A stretch of DNA of 64,000 bases from JAUUZQ01 sp964538375 (GTDB taxonomy: Bacteria > Bacteroidota > Bacteroidia > Bacteroidales > GCA-2748055). How positions within the stretch are numbered: position 1 is the stretch's first letter; the number at the start of each line of letters is the position of its first letter. Where the stretch lies: contig CAZIFQ010000002.1 of the NCBI GenBank assembly GCA_964538375.1, positions 124,001-188,000 of the forward strand, read 5' to 3'. The notes below the pieces were generated by a model. That model worked only from the letters and a program-made list of their open reading frames with translations, ran no database searches and was not told the origin of the DNA. Positions 54,975 through 63,383 of the stretch are shown here, piece by piece. A program made the translations under genes and the position numbers.

Positions 54975-55608
54975 TTTTTCCGGGTTTAGAATTCTTTATG
55001 AAATATACTTTCAGGATCATGAATACACCCACTGCAGCGATCACTATCATATATATCGACAGTGGAGTGTCTGTATGACGACCAAGGTTGATAGCGTGCC
55101 ATGTGGCAACAATGATAAATACTATGGAAAGTATTCCGTGGAATATCCTCCATGTTGTGTACTTCATTCCGAGTTTCTTTCGAAAAATTGATGTAAGAGC
55201 CAGGATCAGCATGGAAACCCATGCAATCATTCCCAGTATTATTCCTGTAGAGTCCCAGCTTGTTATCATGGTGGTGAAAGCATCAGCCGGAGCTATACCA
55301 GCTTCAAAATACCGGGGTAGAATAACAAAGAAGGGATGAAAGATAATTACTCCTCCCAGCACATAGCCAAGTATCTTATGGAGTTTTACCACCTTACTTG
55401 CCTTATGTGGCTTTAGAATATTTTTATTTCCCCTCGACAGATAGAATTGTCCGATTGCCATGAAATAGGCGAGAAGTGTAATAATGGAAATGCTCTCCTT
55501 AAGGGCAGTTCGTTCCGGAAAATTTCCTAATGAAAAATATAACAGGGGGATGATTGCCAGGAGAGTCACTCCGGCTATACGGTTGTATGTTTTAATTGTT
55601 GTGTTCAT
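54967..55608 (-). CDS. Ferric-reductase-like membrane cytochrome b
   Basis: 213 residues from ATG 55608; the frame stays open 30 codons upstream but that would overlap the ferredoxin. Six membrane helices. His residues placed on two helices (KLHKILGYVLGGVIIFH and WRIFHGILSIVF with ATWHAI) fit bis-heme binding as in ferric-reductase-like transmembrane domains. It sits between a cytosolic 2[4Fe-4S] ferredoxin and a Tat-exported flavoprotein, so it most likely carries electrons across the membrane (inference). Confidence 0.85.
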   Translation of the reverse strand: MNTTIKTYNRIAGVTLLAIIPLLYFSLGNFPERTALKESISIITLLAYFMAIGQFYLSRGNKNILKPHKASKVVKLHKILGYVLGGVIIFHPFFVILPRYFEAGIAPADAFTTMITSWDSTGIILGMIAWVSMLILALTSIFRKKLGMKYTTWRIFHGILSIVFIIVATWHAINLGRHTDTPLSIYMIVIAAVGVFMILKVYFIKNSKPGKND

Positions 55609-55610
55609 GA

Positions 55611-55826
55611 TTATCCCCAGGAGACAATAACGGGTATGGTTTTTTCTGGTGAAATTGTAATGGCATCTACCGGGCAGTACATTCGGCACAGGTGACAAAT
55701 CTGGCAGTCAGCACTGTACTTAATTACGGCTTTCCCTGTTTTGGGGTCTTTACGAATCACATCGGTGGGACAAGTTTCAATACAAGTCCCACATCCGATG
55801 CAACCGTTTATACTTACTATAGACAT
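55611..55826 (-). CDS. 2[4Fe-4S] ferredoxin
   Basis: 71 residues with two ferredoxin motifs: CIGCGTCIETCP and CQICHLCRMYCP. No signal peptide, so cytoplasmic. It precedes the membrane cytochrome by 2 bases and is the likely electron entry point of the cluster. Confidence 0.93.
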   Translation of the reverse strand: MSIVSINGCIGCGTCIETCPTDVIRKDPKTGKAVIKYSADCQICHLCRMYCPVDAITISPEKTIPVIVSWG

Positions 55827-55861
55827 GAGATTGGTGGTTTGTGATTCAGGATGATTATGAG

Positions 55862-56011
55862 CTATGAAATAGGATTCGAATATTTATCACCATTGAGTAG
55901 AAAATTTATTCTCTCAGGATTCGGATTGCTTTTATGTAACTCTTTTTTTAATTCTTCAAGTTCCTTTTTGGACTGTTTACTTAATGGTGAATTATCTCTA
56001 TTGATTGTCAT
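55862..56011 (-). CDS. Small charged protein, 49 residues (hypothetical)
   Basis: An ATG-started frame on the minus strand between the Spy-like protein and the ferredoxin. The product is hydrophilic and helix-prone: NRDNSPLSKQSKKELEELKK followed by a lysine/proline-rich part and ending KYSNPIS. Amino-acid composition is protein-like, in contrast to the opposite-strand frame, which is a hydrophobic shadow. No family recognised. Confidence 0.45.
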   Translation of the reverse strand: MTINRDNSPLSKQSKKELEELKKELHKSNPNPERINFLLNGDKYSNPIS

Positions 56012-56082
56012 AATTTTTATTTTTTTTATTAAACACCTTTTATCAACTTGAACTTCATGAGTTCTTAGTGTTTGACAAAACT

Positions 56083-56505
56083 CTAACGTCCGGGGCCTCC
56101 CTGTGGTTCTCCCTGTGCTCTGCCTTGTGGTTTGCCTTGTGGTCTGGACTGTTGTCTTTCCTTTTCCTGCTTGGATAAGTAACTATTGTACTTTTTCTTC
56201 TGCTCTTTAGTAAGTAGAGATTTTACATTCTTTTCCAACTGGCTTTTAAGTTTTTCCATGGCCTGTGGGCCCTTCGTTTTACTATTTTTTACCTGCTTGA
56301 AATGATCTTTGTAAAGTACACGCACGTCTGTTTCTTGTTCTTTACTTAAATCCAGTGTAGATGATAGATCTGTTACCATCTTCTCAATTTGCTTGTCGGT
56401 AGGGACTGGAGGTGGACCTGTTGGTCTTTGCTGTTGTGCCATCGCAGAGCTGGCGGAAATGATTGTTATAAATAATACAATCGCTGCTGTTTTCATTTGT
56501 TTCAT
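56083..56505 (-). CDS. Spy/CpxP-like periplasmic protein with Gly/Pro/Gln-rich ends
   Basis: 140 residues. Signal peptide ending SSAMAQ, a QQRPTGPPPVPT segment, an all-helical centre with LDLSKEQETDV and LLTKEQKKKY (LTxxQ-type motifs of the Spy/CpxP family), and a C-terminal low-complexity tail of RPQGKPQGRAQGEPQGG type. Family members bind misfolded periplasmic proteins or metals and often act with two-component systems. It is probably the first gene of the redox/CotH cluster. Confidence 0.8.
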   Translation of the reverse strand: MKQMKTAAIVLFITIISASSAMAQQQRPTGPPPVPTDKQIEKMVTDLSSTLDLSKEQETDVRVLYKDHFKQVKNSKTKGPQAMEKLKSQLEKNVKSLLTKEQKKKYNSYLSKQEKERQQSRPQGKPQGRAQGEPQGGPGR

Positions 56506-56656
56506 TTTCTAGTTTTACATATTTGAAACAAATATATTCTACAGCCCTATTTCAGGCAAAACGAATCAATGGGAGAGCCAATTTTCCCAACGAAAAGGTG
56601 GATTTATTCTACGAACAATATTAGGAAAGTATATTTTTTTCTTCCTACCGTAAAGG

Positions 56657-57748
56657 TCAGTGTAAACATTTACTGGCAATCCTCAGGAAATTCCCCCCTG
56701 TGAAGGCAAGTATGTCTTTTTCAGAAAGTCCGATTTTCAAAAGCTCCTCAATTAAATCAGGAAGGGAAGCAATTGATTCCCATCCTTCAACAAGACTAGG
56801 CAGACCTGCATTATCAGATCCCAGTCCCACATGTTCAATGCCCAGCCGGTTTTTCATTAAGAGAATCTCGGATGCCCAGTGAGCCAGTGTTGTTCTTTCA
56901 TAACTACCGAGTTTGTAAGCTATAGGCATAGTACATATCACTCCACCGGATTTCGCAATTAACTCCATTTCATTCCAGCTTCTTGCCCTGTTGGGAAAAT
57001 TGTTTTCTTCACTTTCAGGAAAGGGAGCAGTATGTGAATCCAACAAGGGCAATTGACTCACTTCAGAAACACTTTTTAAGGTTAATGTATTGGAGTGTGC
57101 GACATCAACAATCATTCCTTTTTCATTCATTTTCTCGACTACCTTTTTACCAAATGGAGTTAGCTGACCGTCGAATTTTGATTCCTGGTTGAAACCAATC
57201 TCGTTATCAATTTTATGTAGGATGGTAATTAGTCTTACTCCTTTTTCATGGAATCTGTCAATGTTTGTGATATCTCCTTCTAAGGCATCTCCACCCTCAA
57301 TAGCCATAATGGCAGCAAAGAGATCATTATTTCCAGTGAATTTTAAATCAGACACGTTTGATACCAGTCGAATTTTCTTTTTCCTTTCAAAGTTTTCTAT
57401 TCGTTCGATTTGTTCAATGGTATCGGTGTAAGCGCTTACATTTGATCCTTTAATTTTTACTGAATCACCAAGCGCTGCAAATACGGATCCCACTAATCCG
57501 GCTTCCTTCATTCTACTTACTGTTGCGGTAGTTCTGAGGTGCTTGATTCTTCCATACGGTGAAAGAGGAGGATGGTGAAGGTGGTAGGGGTGGGAGTGCG
57601 CATCAAAAGCCATTATTCCTTCAAAAGGTAATACATGCTTTGTTGCTGATTCAGCCATTAGTTTGTTCTCAAACAAGTACCCGCTAAAAGAGATAGTTAC
57701 TCCAAGAGCGATGCTTTTTTTGAAAAAATCTTTTCGATTCATTCGCAT
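56657..57748 (-). CDS. Membrane dipeptidase (M19 family), exported
   Basis: 363 residues with an N-terminal signal-like segment (NRKDFFKKSIALGVTISFSG; RK in place of the Tat RR). M19 features: AIEGGDALEG (bridging Glu), VDVAHSN, DSHTAPFP and VGLGSDNAG. The first metal motif, usually H-x-D, reads H-S-H (FDAHSHPYH), so one ligand is changed. Cleaves dipeptides, possibly including D-amino-acid ones. An ATG at 57742 is an alternative start. Confidence 0.85.
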   Translation of the reverse strand: MRMNRKDFFKKSIALGVTISFSGYLFENKLMAESATKHVLPFEGIMAFDAHSHPYHLHHPPLSPYGRIKHLRTTATVSRMKEAGLVGSVFAALGDSVKIKGSNVSAYTDTIEQIERIENFERKKKIRLVSNVSDLKFTGNNDLFAAIMAIEGGDALEGDITNIDRFHEKGVRLITILHKIDNEIGFNQESKFDGQLTPFGKKVVEKMNEKGMIVDVAHSNTLTLKSVSEVSQLPLLDSHTAPFPESEENNFPNRARSWNEMELIAKSGGVICTMPIAYKLGSYERTTLAHWASEILLMKNRLGIEHVGLGSDNAGLPSLVEGWESIASLPDLIEELLKIGLSEKDILAFTGGNFLRIASKCLH

Positions 57749-57895
57749 GTCTAAAGGGTTGGATGCCTATTAATTGTGATTAATTCATACTAAATATACA
57801 AAGAATTATCAAAATTGAGTTGTTGATGATTTTGTTTTGTCCAGATAGAAGGGATCAATCGTTTCTCAACAAAAAGAAAGTTTGTTGTTTAATCT

Positions 57896-58507
57896 TTAGA
57901 TAAGCCCCCATTCCATGGCCATGACAATATCTTCAATCACCTTATCCTCTCCGTCAGGATCAAATTGCATCTTAAGATTGTTGCCAAACAGTCGGGCAAT
58001 ACCCTGCCAGAAGAAGGCGGTGAAGCCACCGCGAATATCTTTGAGAACTTCGTAAGAAGTCTTGCCTGTCTCCCTGTCGATAAGCTTGACAAGAATGATA
58101 CCTTGCTTTACTGTGAGTCGTTTTATCTCGTTCTCAAATTCTGCCATAATCTCTGCTTCGGCTACCTCGGTATATTCTTTCCGTTCTTTTTTGGAATCAA
58201 TATCCACCAATGTGCTGTCCAGGTGCCTGAGTTTCAGGTTAGCAATAACAGCATAGGGATGCGCTTTTTTAACATTGCGAATAATGCGACGGTATTTCCG
58301 GCTATTTAACAGGTAGTTGTATTTATTGACATCATAAATATTTACGGCCGGGATATGCATAACCGGAACAGTATCGCTCGCATACACAATTGCCCTGTTG
58401 GTTCGAATAACATGTTTGCTGGTGTCGGCTTGAGCCCTGGCAGGGCTTAGCAAACACATGAAAAGCACCAATGCGGGGATGATATATTTAATGATTTTCA
58501 CCTTCAT
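57896..58507 (-). CDS. DUF4294 family exported protein
   Basis: 203 residues. Signal peptide ending SPARAQ, then VMHIPAVNIYD, RKYRRIIRNVKKAHPYA and LIDRETGKTSYEVLKDIRGG, conserved in this Bacteroidota family. No function known. No closely spaced partner; a 36-base palindrome lies 133 bases upstream of its start. Confidence 0.88.
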   Translation of the reverse strand: MKVKIIKYIIPALVLFMCLLSPARAQADTSKHVIRTNRAIVYASDTVPVMHIPAVNIYDVNKYNYLLNSRKYRRIIRNVKKAHPYAVIANLKLRHLDSTLVDIDSKKERKEYTEVAEAEIMAEFENEIKRLTVKQGIILVKLIDRETGKTSYEVLKDIRGGFTAFFWQGIARLFGNNLKMQFDPDGEDKVIEDIVMAMEWGLI

Positions 58508-58639
58508 AATTTAGAGATTACAAAAATCAGGCCTTTTAGTGAATATTGATAATAATATTTGATAAAAAAATCAAAATAGTCAAAAAAAAATCAAAATAAA
58601 TTTCGTATAAAACAAGTAATCAAGAAGATAGAATAGCTT

Positions 58640-58675
58640 AATTACATAATTAATTACGTAATTAATTATGTAATT
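58640..58675. repeat. 36-base perfect palindrome, almost pure A+T
   Basis: AATTACATAATTAATTAC (58640-58657) is followed immediately by its exact reverse complement to 58675, centred on the only CG step. An 8-T run follows on the plus strand (from 58677). It lies between elbB and the DUF4294 gene, both minus strand. It may be a protein-binding site, a cruciform or part of a terminator. Confidence 0.7.
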
Positions 58676-58732
58676 CTTTTTTTGTGGTTGTAAGAGTTAT
58701 TGTGAAGAGAATCACTGAGGATATCAGATAAA

Positions 58733-59380
58733 TTACATCAATTCCAGCATGGCTTTTACCACATTCTCAGCGCCGGTGCCTATTTGTTCGATATTGGCGT
58801 CGAGCATGTAGCAAGGAGTTGTTACAACTTTGTGTTTTTTATCGATGATTACCTCTCCATGTGTTGCAATTACATGTGTGGCACCAACTGCTTCCACGCC
58901 GGCAGCAGTATCTGCATTGTCGCCTATAGTGAGTTCAACATCTCCCAGTATCTTTGCAATAAGCACCGGGGCTATGCAGAGTGCAGCTATTGGCTTTTTG
59001 AGTCCTGCCATGCATTTGATGGCATCTGAAACTTCCTGGTTGATGGTAGCCGTCGGACCTTTAAATGCCCAATCAGACAAGTTCTTAGCAGCACCAAATC
59101 CACCAGGAAAGAGTAGTCCGTCGAAATCGGCTGCAACAAATTCGCTAAGCGGTGATATATCGCCTCGTGCGATGCGGGCAGATTCCACCAGCACATTCCT
59201 TGTCTCGTCCATCTCTTCACCTGTAATATGGTTGATAACATGGTGCTGGACAATATTGGGTGCAAATATTTTGTAGGCGCAGCCATTTTTGGCTATGGAA
59301 TAAAGACTTAAAGTTGCTTCATGAATTTCGGCGCCATCGTAGACCCCGCAACCGGATAGAATTACTGCAATTGTTTTCAT
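58733..59380 (-). CDS. elbB: Isoprenoid biosynthesis glyoxalase ElbB (DJ-1/PfpI superfamily)
   Basis: 215 residues from ATG 59380 (MKTIAVILSGCGVYDG); the frame extends 17 codons upstream without a convincing start. Glutamine-amidotransferase-like fold with LFPGGFGAAKNLSDWA and the nucleophile-elbow Cys in AALCIAPVLIAK. Family members have weak glyoxalase activity. Last gene before a palindrome; 96 bases downstream of the biotin carrier gene. Confidence 0.92.
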   Translation of the reverse strand: MKTIAVILSGCGVYDGAEIHEATLSLYSIAKNGCAYKIFAPNIVQHHVINHITGEEMDETRNVLVESARIARGDISPLSEFVAADFDGLLFPGGFGAAKNLSDWAFKGPTATINQEVSDAIKCMAGLKKPIAALCIAPVLIAKILGDVELTIGDNADTAAGVEAVGATHVIATHGEVIIDKKHKVVTTPCYMLDANIEQIGTGAENVVKAMLELM

Positions 59381-59476
59381 ATGTTTTAATTTTAAACTTT
59401 TGAATACATCGTGGCATGAATCAACACACAATTTATTGAATTTAAAAATGAAAGAAAAGTAAAAGACAATGAAATT

Positions 59477-60076
59477 CTATCGCTTTTCGATTTCAACGAG
59501 GAGGTCGTCTTTCATAACAGACTCATTTTTTTTGACTGAGATCTTTTTGATGATACCGTTGATGTGACAATTGATTTCATTTTGCATCTTCATGGCCTCG
59601 AGTATAAGCAGTGGCTCTCCTGAATTAATTTCAGCGCCCTCTTCGACCATGATATCAATGATTTTACCTGGCATGGGAGCACTAACAAGTTCTGTAGATG
59701 AAGTACCTTCCTGCTTCTCCAGGTATTTTTTTCTTTTTAGGGAGAATGGAGATTCAACGGTAAAGGTATGCCATACGCCATTGACCATCACTGTATATTT
59801 ATTCTGGTTTTTTTCAATGATATCGAGCATGTACTTCCTGTTTTTCCATACGATATATGAAAAACCATTGGGATCTTCGTAAAGCTTAAGCTTCACTTTC
59901 TCACCCTTATACTTAATCTCTTTCTCTAAAGGATTGGTAAATTCAAACTGCTTCTTGCTTGAACTCAAAGCAATTACTTTTTGCCTTGAGCCTTTGTTGC
60001 TTCGACCTGTGCTTTTACCGAGTTCATTTTTGCCTTGCTTACCATTACCTATTGTTCCTTTACCTTTTTCTGCCAT
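59477..60076 (-). CDS. Biotin carboxyl carrier subunit of acyl-CoA carboxylase
   Basis: 199 residues. Lys/Gly/Ser-rich N-terminal region (about 1-50), a middle domain with YSYIVW-like strands (FSYIVWKNRKYMLDI), and a C-terminal biotinyl domain (APMPGKIIDIMVEEG; biotinylated Lys163 in EAMKMQNE). Third gene of the operon, 11 bases after biotin carboxylase. Confidence 0.93.
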   Translation of the reverse strand: MAEKGKGTIGNGKQGKNELGKSTGRSNKGSRQKVIALSSSKKQFEFTNPLEKEIKYKGEKVKLKLYEDPNGFSYIVWKNRKYMLDIIEKNQNKYTVMVNGVWHTFTVESPFSLKRKKYLEKQEGTSSTELVSAPMPGKIIDIMVEEGAEINSGEPLLILEAMKMQNEINCHINGIIKKISVKKNESVMKDDLLVEIEKR

Positions 60077-60087
60077 GCTGGTGATTT

Positions 60088-61587
60088 TTAGCGCAATCGC
60101 TTATTAAGTAACCAGGGTGTAATATTTTTACTCTTTTCCACATTCAGTTTCTTGCCTTCTGCATTTTCCACATCTCTTACATAGTCGTAAACGGCAAAGA
60201 ATGCTGCCAGCATCTCTTCATCAGGTGCATTGTGGTAGTGGATTTTCAACTCATTGGTAAGGAAAGATGTATTGAACTCTCCTTTTCTGAAATTCTTATT
60301 TTGAAGAACAGCCCTGCAAAAAGAGAGGGTAGTTTTTGTTCCTTTTATCCAGAATTTTTTGATGGCTTGTGAGGATAGTTGCATTGCTTTCTCCCTTGTG
60401 TCGCCATAGATAATAAGCTTGGCAATCATTGAATCGAAATAGGGTGTTATCACTGACCCATCTCTGACACCTGTATCTATGCGGATGTTTTTTCCTTCCG
60501 GCCAGGAAATTTTTTCGATGGTACCCAGACTCGGTGAGAAACCGGATTGAACATCTTCAGCATTGATTCGCCATTCAATGGCGTGTCCTTTAAGCTTTAT
60601 ATCTTTTTGCTTAAACCTGAGCTTTTCTCCCTGGGCAATGAGGATCATCTGCTCTACCAGGTCGATTCCTGTTACCATCTCTGTTACAGGGTGTTCCACC
60701 TGTATCCGTGTATTCATTTCCATGAAGGAGAAATCCTTATTGGCATCTAACAGGAATTCAACTGTTCCTGCAGAGTAGTAAGCACAGCCCTTGGAGATAT
60801 CGATGGCTGCCTGTCCCATCTTCTCACGCAATGCAGCATCGAGGGCAGGGGAGGGCGATTCTTCAAGAAGTTTCTGATGTTTCCTTTGTACAGAACATTC
60901 TCTTTCACCCAGGTGGACCACATTTCCATGTTGATCAGCCAATATCTGGAACTCTACGTGCCTGGGTTCCTGGACATATTTTTCGATGAACATATCCGGA
61001 TCATTGAAAGCTTTTGCTGCTTCATTGGATGCGATATTATACATTCTCTCAACTTCACTTTCCTTTGTAGCAACGCGCATTCCACGTCCTCCACCACCTG
61101 AAGCTGCTTTAAGAATCACGGGGTAGCCAATTCTATTGGCCATTTCAATAGCATGTTCCGGGTCTCTCAGGTTGCCTTCGCTGCCCTGTAGGAGTGGAAC
61201 ATTGCTTTTTTTTGCGATTTCCTTTGCTACAGTCTTGTTTCCCATCCGGTATATTACATCTGCTGATGGTCCGATGAAAATGATTCCTTCATCTTCACAG
61301 CGCCTGGCAAAATGTGGGTTTTCAGCCAGGAAACCGTAGCCCGGATGAATAGCATCGATCTTATTCTCCTTTGTAGCTGCAATGATACGTTCGATATCCA
61401 GGAATTCAGCTATTTCGCTTGTAACTTCCGTGAAGTCGATGATGTGATCTGCCTCATCCAGATACCACGCATTGGGCTCCTTGGAGGTTTTAATCACATA
61501 CGATTGGATATTCATCTTCCTGGCAGTTCGGGTGATCCGAATTGCGATTTCTCCCCGATTGGCGATAAGTATACTTTTTATCTTCAT
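60088..61587 (-). CDS. Biotin carboxylase subunit of acyl-CoA carboxylase
   Basis: 499 residues. ATP-grasp enzyme that carboxylates biotin: LIANRGEIAIRITRTARKM, HPGYGFLAENPHFA, AASGGGGRGMRVA (glycine loop), MEMNTRIQVEHPVTE (catalytic) and RINAEDV. Second gene of the operon, 9 bases after the carboxyltransferase. Probably a propionyl-CoA or general acyl-CoA carboxylase subunit. Confidence 0.94.
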   Translation of the reverse strand: MKIKSILIANRGEIAIRITRTARKMNIQSYVIKTSKEPNAWYLDEADHIIDFTEVTSEIAEFLDIERIIAATKENKIDAIHPGYGFLAENPHFARRCEDEGIIFIGPSADVIYRMGNKTVAKEIAKKSNVPLLQGSEGNLRDPEHAIEMANRIGYPVILKAASGGGGRGMRVATKESEVERMYNIASNEAAKAFNDPDMFIEKYVQEPRHVEFQILADQHGNVVHLGERECSVQRKHQKLLEESPSPALDAALREKMGQAAIDISKGCAYYSAGTVEFLLDANKDFSFMEMNTRIQVEHPVTEMVTGIDLVEQMILIAQGEKLRFKQKDIKLKGHAIEWRINAEDVQSGFSPSLGTIEKISWPEGKNIRIDTGVRDGSVITPYFDSMIAKLIIYGDTREKAMQLSSQAIKKFWIKGTKTTLSFCRAVLQNKNFRKGEFNTSFLTNELKIHYHNAPDEEMLAAFFAVYDYVRDVENAEGKKLNVEKSKNITPWLLNKRLR

Positions 61588-61596
61588 AATGAAAGA

Positions 61597-63156
61597 TTAC
61601 AAAGGAATATTTCCGTGTTTTCGTGAAGGGTTTGTGATATATTTATTCTCGAGTGCGAGGAAAGCAGACTTCAGCTTTCTCCTTGTGATAGCAGGATCAA
61701 TTACTTCGTCAATGAACCCTTTCTCATCAGCCACATATGGATTAGCAATTTCATCCCTGTATTTTTTTGCCAGTTCCTTCTTGAGCTCAACAGGATTGTC
61801 TGATTCTGCCAGTTCTTTTCTATAAAGGATGGCCACTGCTCCTTCGGGTCCCATCACTGCAATTTCGGCTGTTGGCCAGGCAAAGTTGAAGTCTCCTCCA
61901 AGGTTTTTACTGTTCATCACACAGTATGCTCCACCGTATGATTTTCTTAAGATTACTGTAATCTTTGGGACCGTGGCATCAGCATAGGCATACAAGAGCT
62001 TTGCGCCGTGCCTTATGATACCACTATGCTCCTGGTCAATTCCGGGCAGAAATCCGGGTACATCTTCAAGTGTGAGTATAGGTATATTAAAAGAGTCGCA
62101 GAAGCGAATAAATCTTGCTGCTTTATTTGAAGAGTTGATATCCAGTGTTCCGGCCAGCACCTTTGGTTGATTGGCGATAATGCCAAGGACTTTTCCATCT
62201 ATTCGTGCAAAGCCCACTACAATATTTTGAGCGTAACGCTCTCCCACTTCATAAAACGATCTTTTATCAACCAGCAAGGTGATGACATCTTTTACATCGT
62301 AAGGTTTATTGGCATCATCAGGGACTATATCTCTCAGCTTCTCTTCAAAATCTTTGGTTTCATTTTCTTCAATATCTGCCTCCGGTGGGTTCTCGAGGTT
62401 ATTTGCAGGCAGGTAAGAGATGAGTTTACGAACACCCATTAGTGTATTTTCTTCATCTTCGTATACCATCTGCGCTACTCCACTCTTCTGGGAGTGAACT
62501 TCTGCTCCACCAAGATCATCAAATGAAACTTCTTCATTGAGTACTTCTTTAACCACATTTGGACCGGTTACAAACATGTAGCTGGTTTTATTGGCCATGA
62601 ATATAAAATCTGTGATTGAAGGGGAATAAACTGCGCCACCGGCTGCAGGCCCCAGGATAACAGAAATCTGTGGAATAACACCGGATGCCTGTACATTTCT
62701 GTAGAATATTGATGCATAGCCGGCTAAGCTGGCAACTCCTTCCTGGATTCTTGCTCCGCCTGAATCAATTAATCCGATAATGGGTGCCCCCATTTTGAGA
62801 GCCATATCCTGAATCTTGGAAATTTTTGTTGCATGAATGGAACCAAGAGAACCACCCATGACATTGAAATCCTGTGCGTAGGCAAATGCCAGGCGGCCCA
62901 TTACCTGTCCATGGCCAATGATAACACCATCTCCAAATGACTCCTGCACTTTACCAAAGCCACCATCTACCTTGTTTGGTGTGACAAAAGCGTCGACCTC
63001 TTCAAATGTTTCTTCATCGAATAGGATCGCTATTCTCTCCCTTGCGGTTAGCTTCCCTTTGCCATGCTGTTTTTGCTGAGATTTCGCATTGTATTGCGTT
63101 TCGAAAATCTGCTGTCTGTCAAGGAACTTCTTGAAATTTTTTCCTGTTACATCCAT
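61597..63156 (-). CDS. Acyl-CoA (propionyl-CoA type) carboxylase, carboxyltransferase subunit
   Basis: 519 residues. Crotonase-fold carboxyltransferase: LTARERIAILFDEETFEEVDA near the start (20-residue core), GLIDSGGARIQEG, ILGPAAGGAVYSPSITDF and RKSYGGAYCVMNSK. First gene of a carboxyltransferase-biotin carboxylase-biotin carrier operon. Carboxylates propionyl-CoA to methylmalonyl-CoA or runs the reverse in propionate formation; direction and substrate are inferred. Confidence 0.94.
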   Translation of the reverse strand: MDVTGKNFKKFLDRQQIFETQYNAKSQQKQHGKGKLTARERIAILFDEETFEEVDAFVTPNKVDGGFGKVQESFGDGVIIGHGQVMGRLAFAYAQDFNVMGGSLGSIHATKISKIQDMALKMGAPIIGLIDSGGARIQEGVASLAGYASIFYRNVQASGVIPQISVILGPAAGGAVYSPSITDFIFMANKTSYMFVTGPNVVKEVLNEEVSFDDLGGAEVHSQKSGVAQMVYEDEENTLMGVRKLISYLPANNLENPPEADIEENETKDFEEKLRDIVPDDANKPYDVKDVITLLVDKRSFYEVGERYAQNIVVGFARIDGKVLGIIANQPKVLAGTLDINSSNKAARFIRFCDSFNIPILTLEDVPGFLPGIDQEHSGIIRHGAKLLYAYADATVPKITVILRKSYGGAYCVMNSKNLGGDFNFAWPTAEIAVMGPEGAVAILYRKELAESDNPVELKKELAKKYRDEIANPYVADEKGFIDEVIDPAITRRKLKSAFLALENKYITNPSRKHGNIPL

Positions 63157-63383
63157 AAAGTGCGGGTCTAGTTAAACTAAAAGATCAAATCTGTAATCAA
63201 AGTACAAGAAATGGTCATAAACCGTAAGGCAAAACTATGAATAAAATCTAATTTTCGACCCGTAATTTTGATTTTGTTAAATGAGCATTCAAACCGCCTT
63301 GATTTAAAGTGTTTTACACGTAAAAAATCATAAAATTTTTTCGAATTACCTTGTTTTCTTCTGTTGTTTTTATGTCGGATTTA

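Noticed and set aside
55851..56051. Plus-strand frame of 66 codons
   Set aside because: Hydrophobic, Phe/Leu/Ile-rich composition typical of the reverse of a Lys/Glu-rich coding strand; the minus-strand frame at 55862-56011 is the better candidate.
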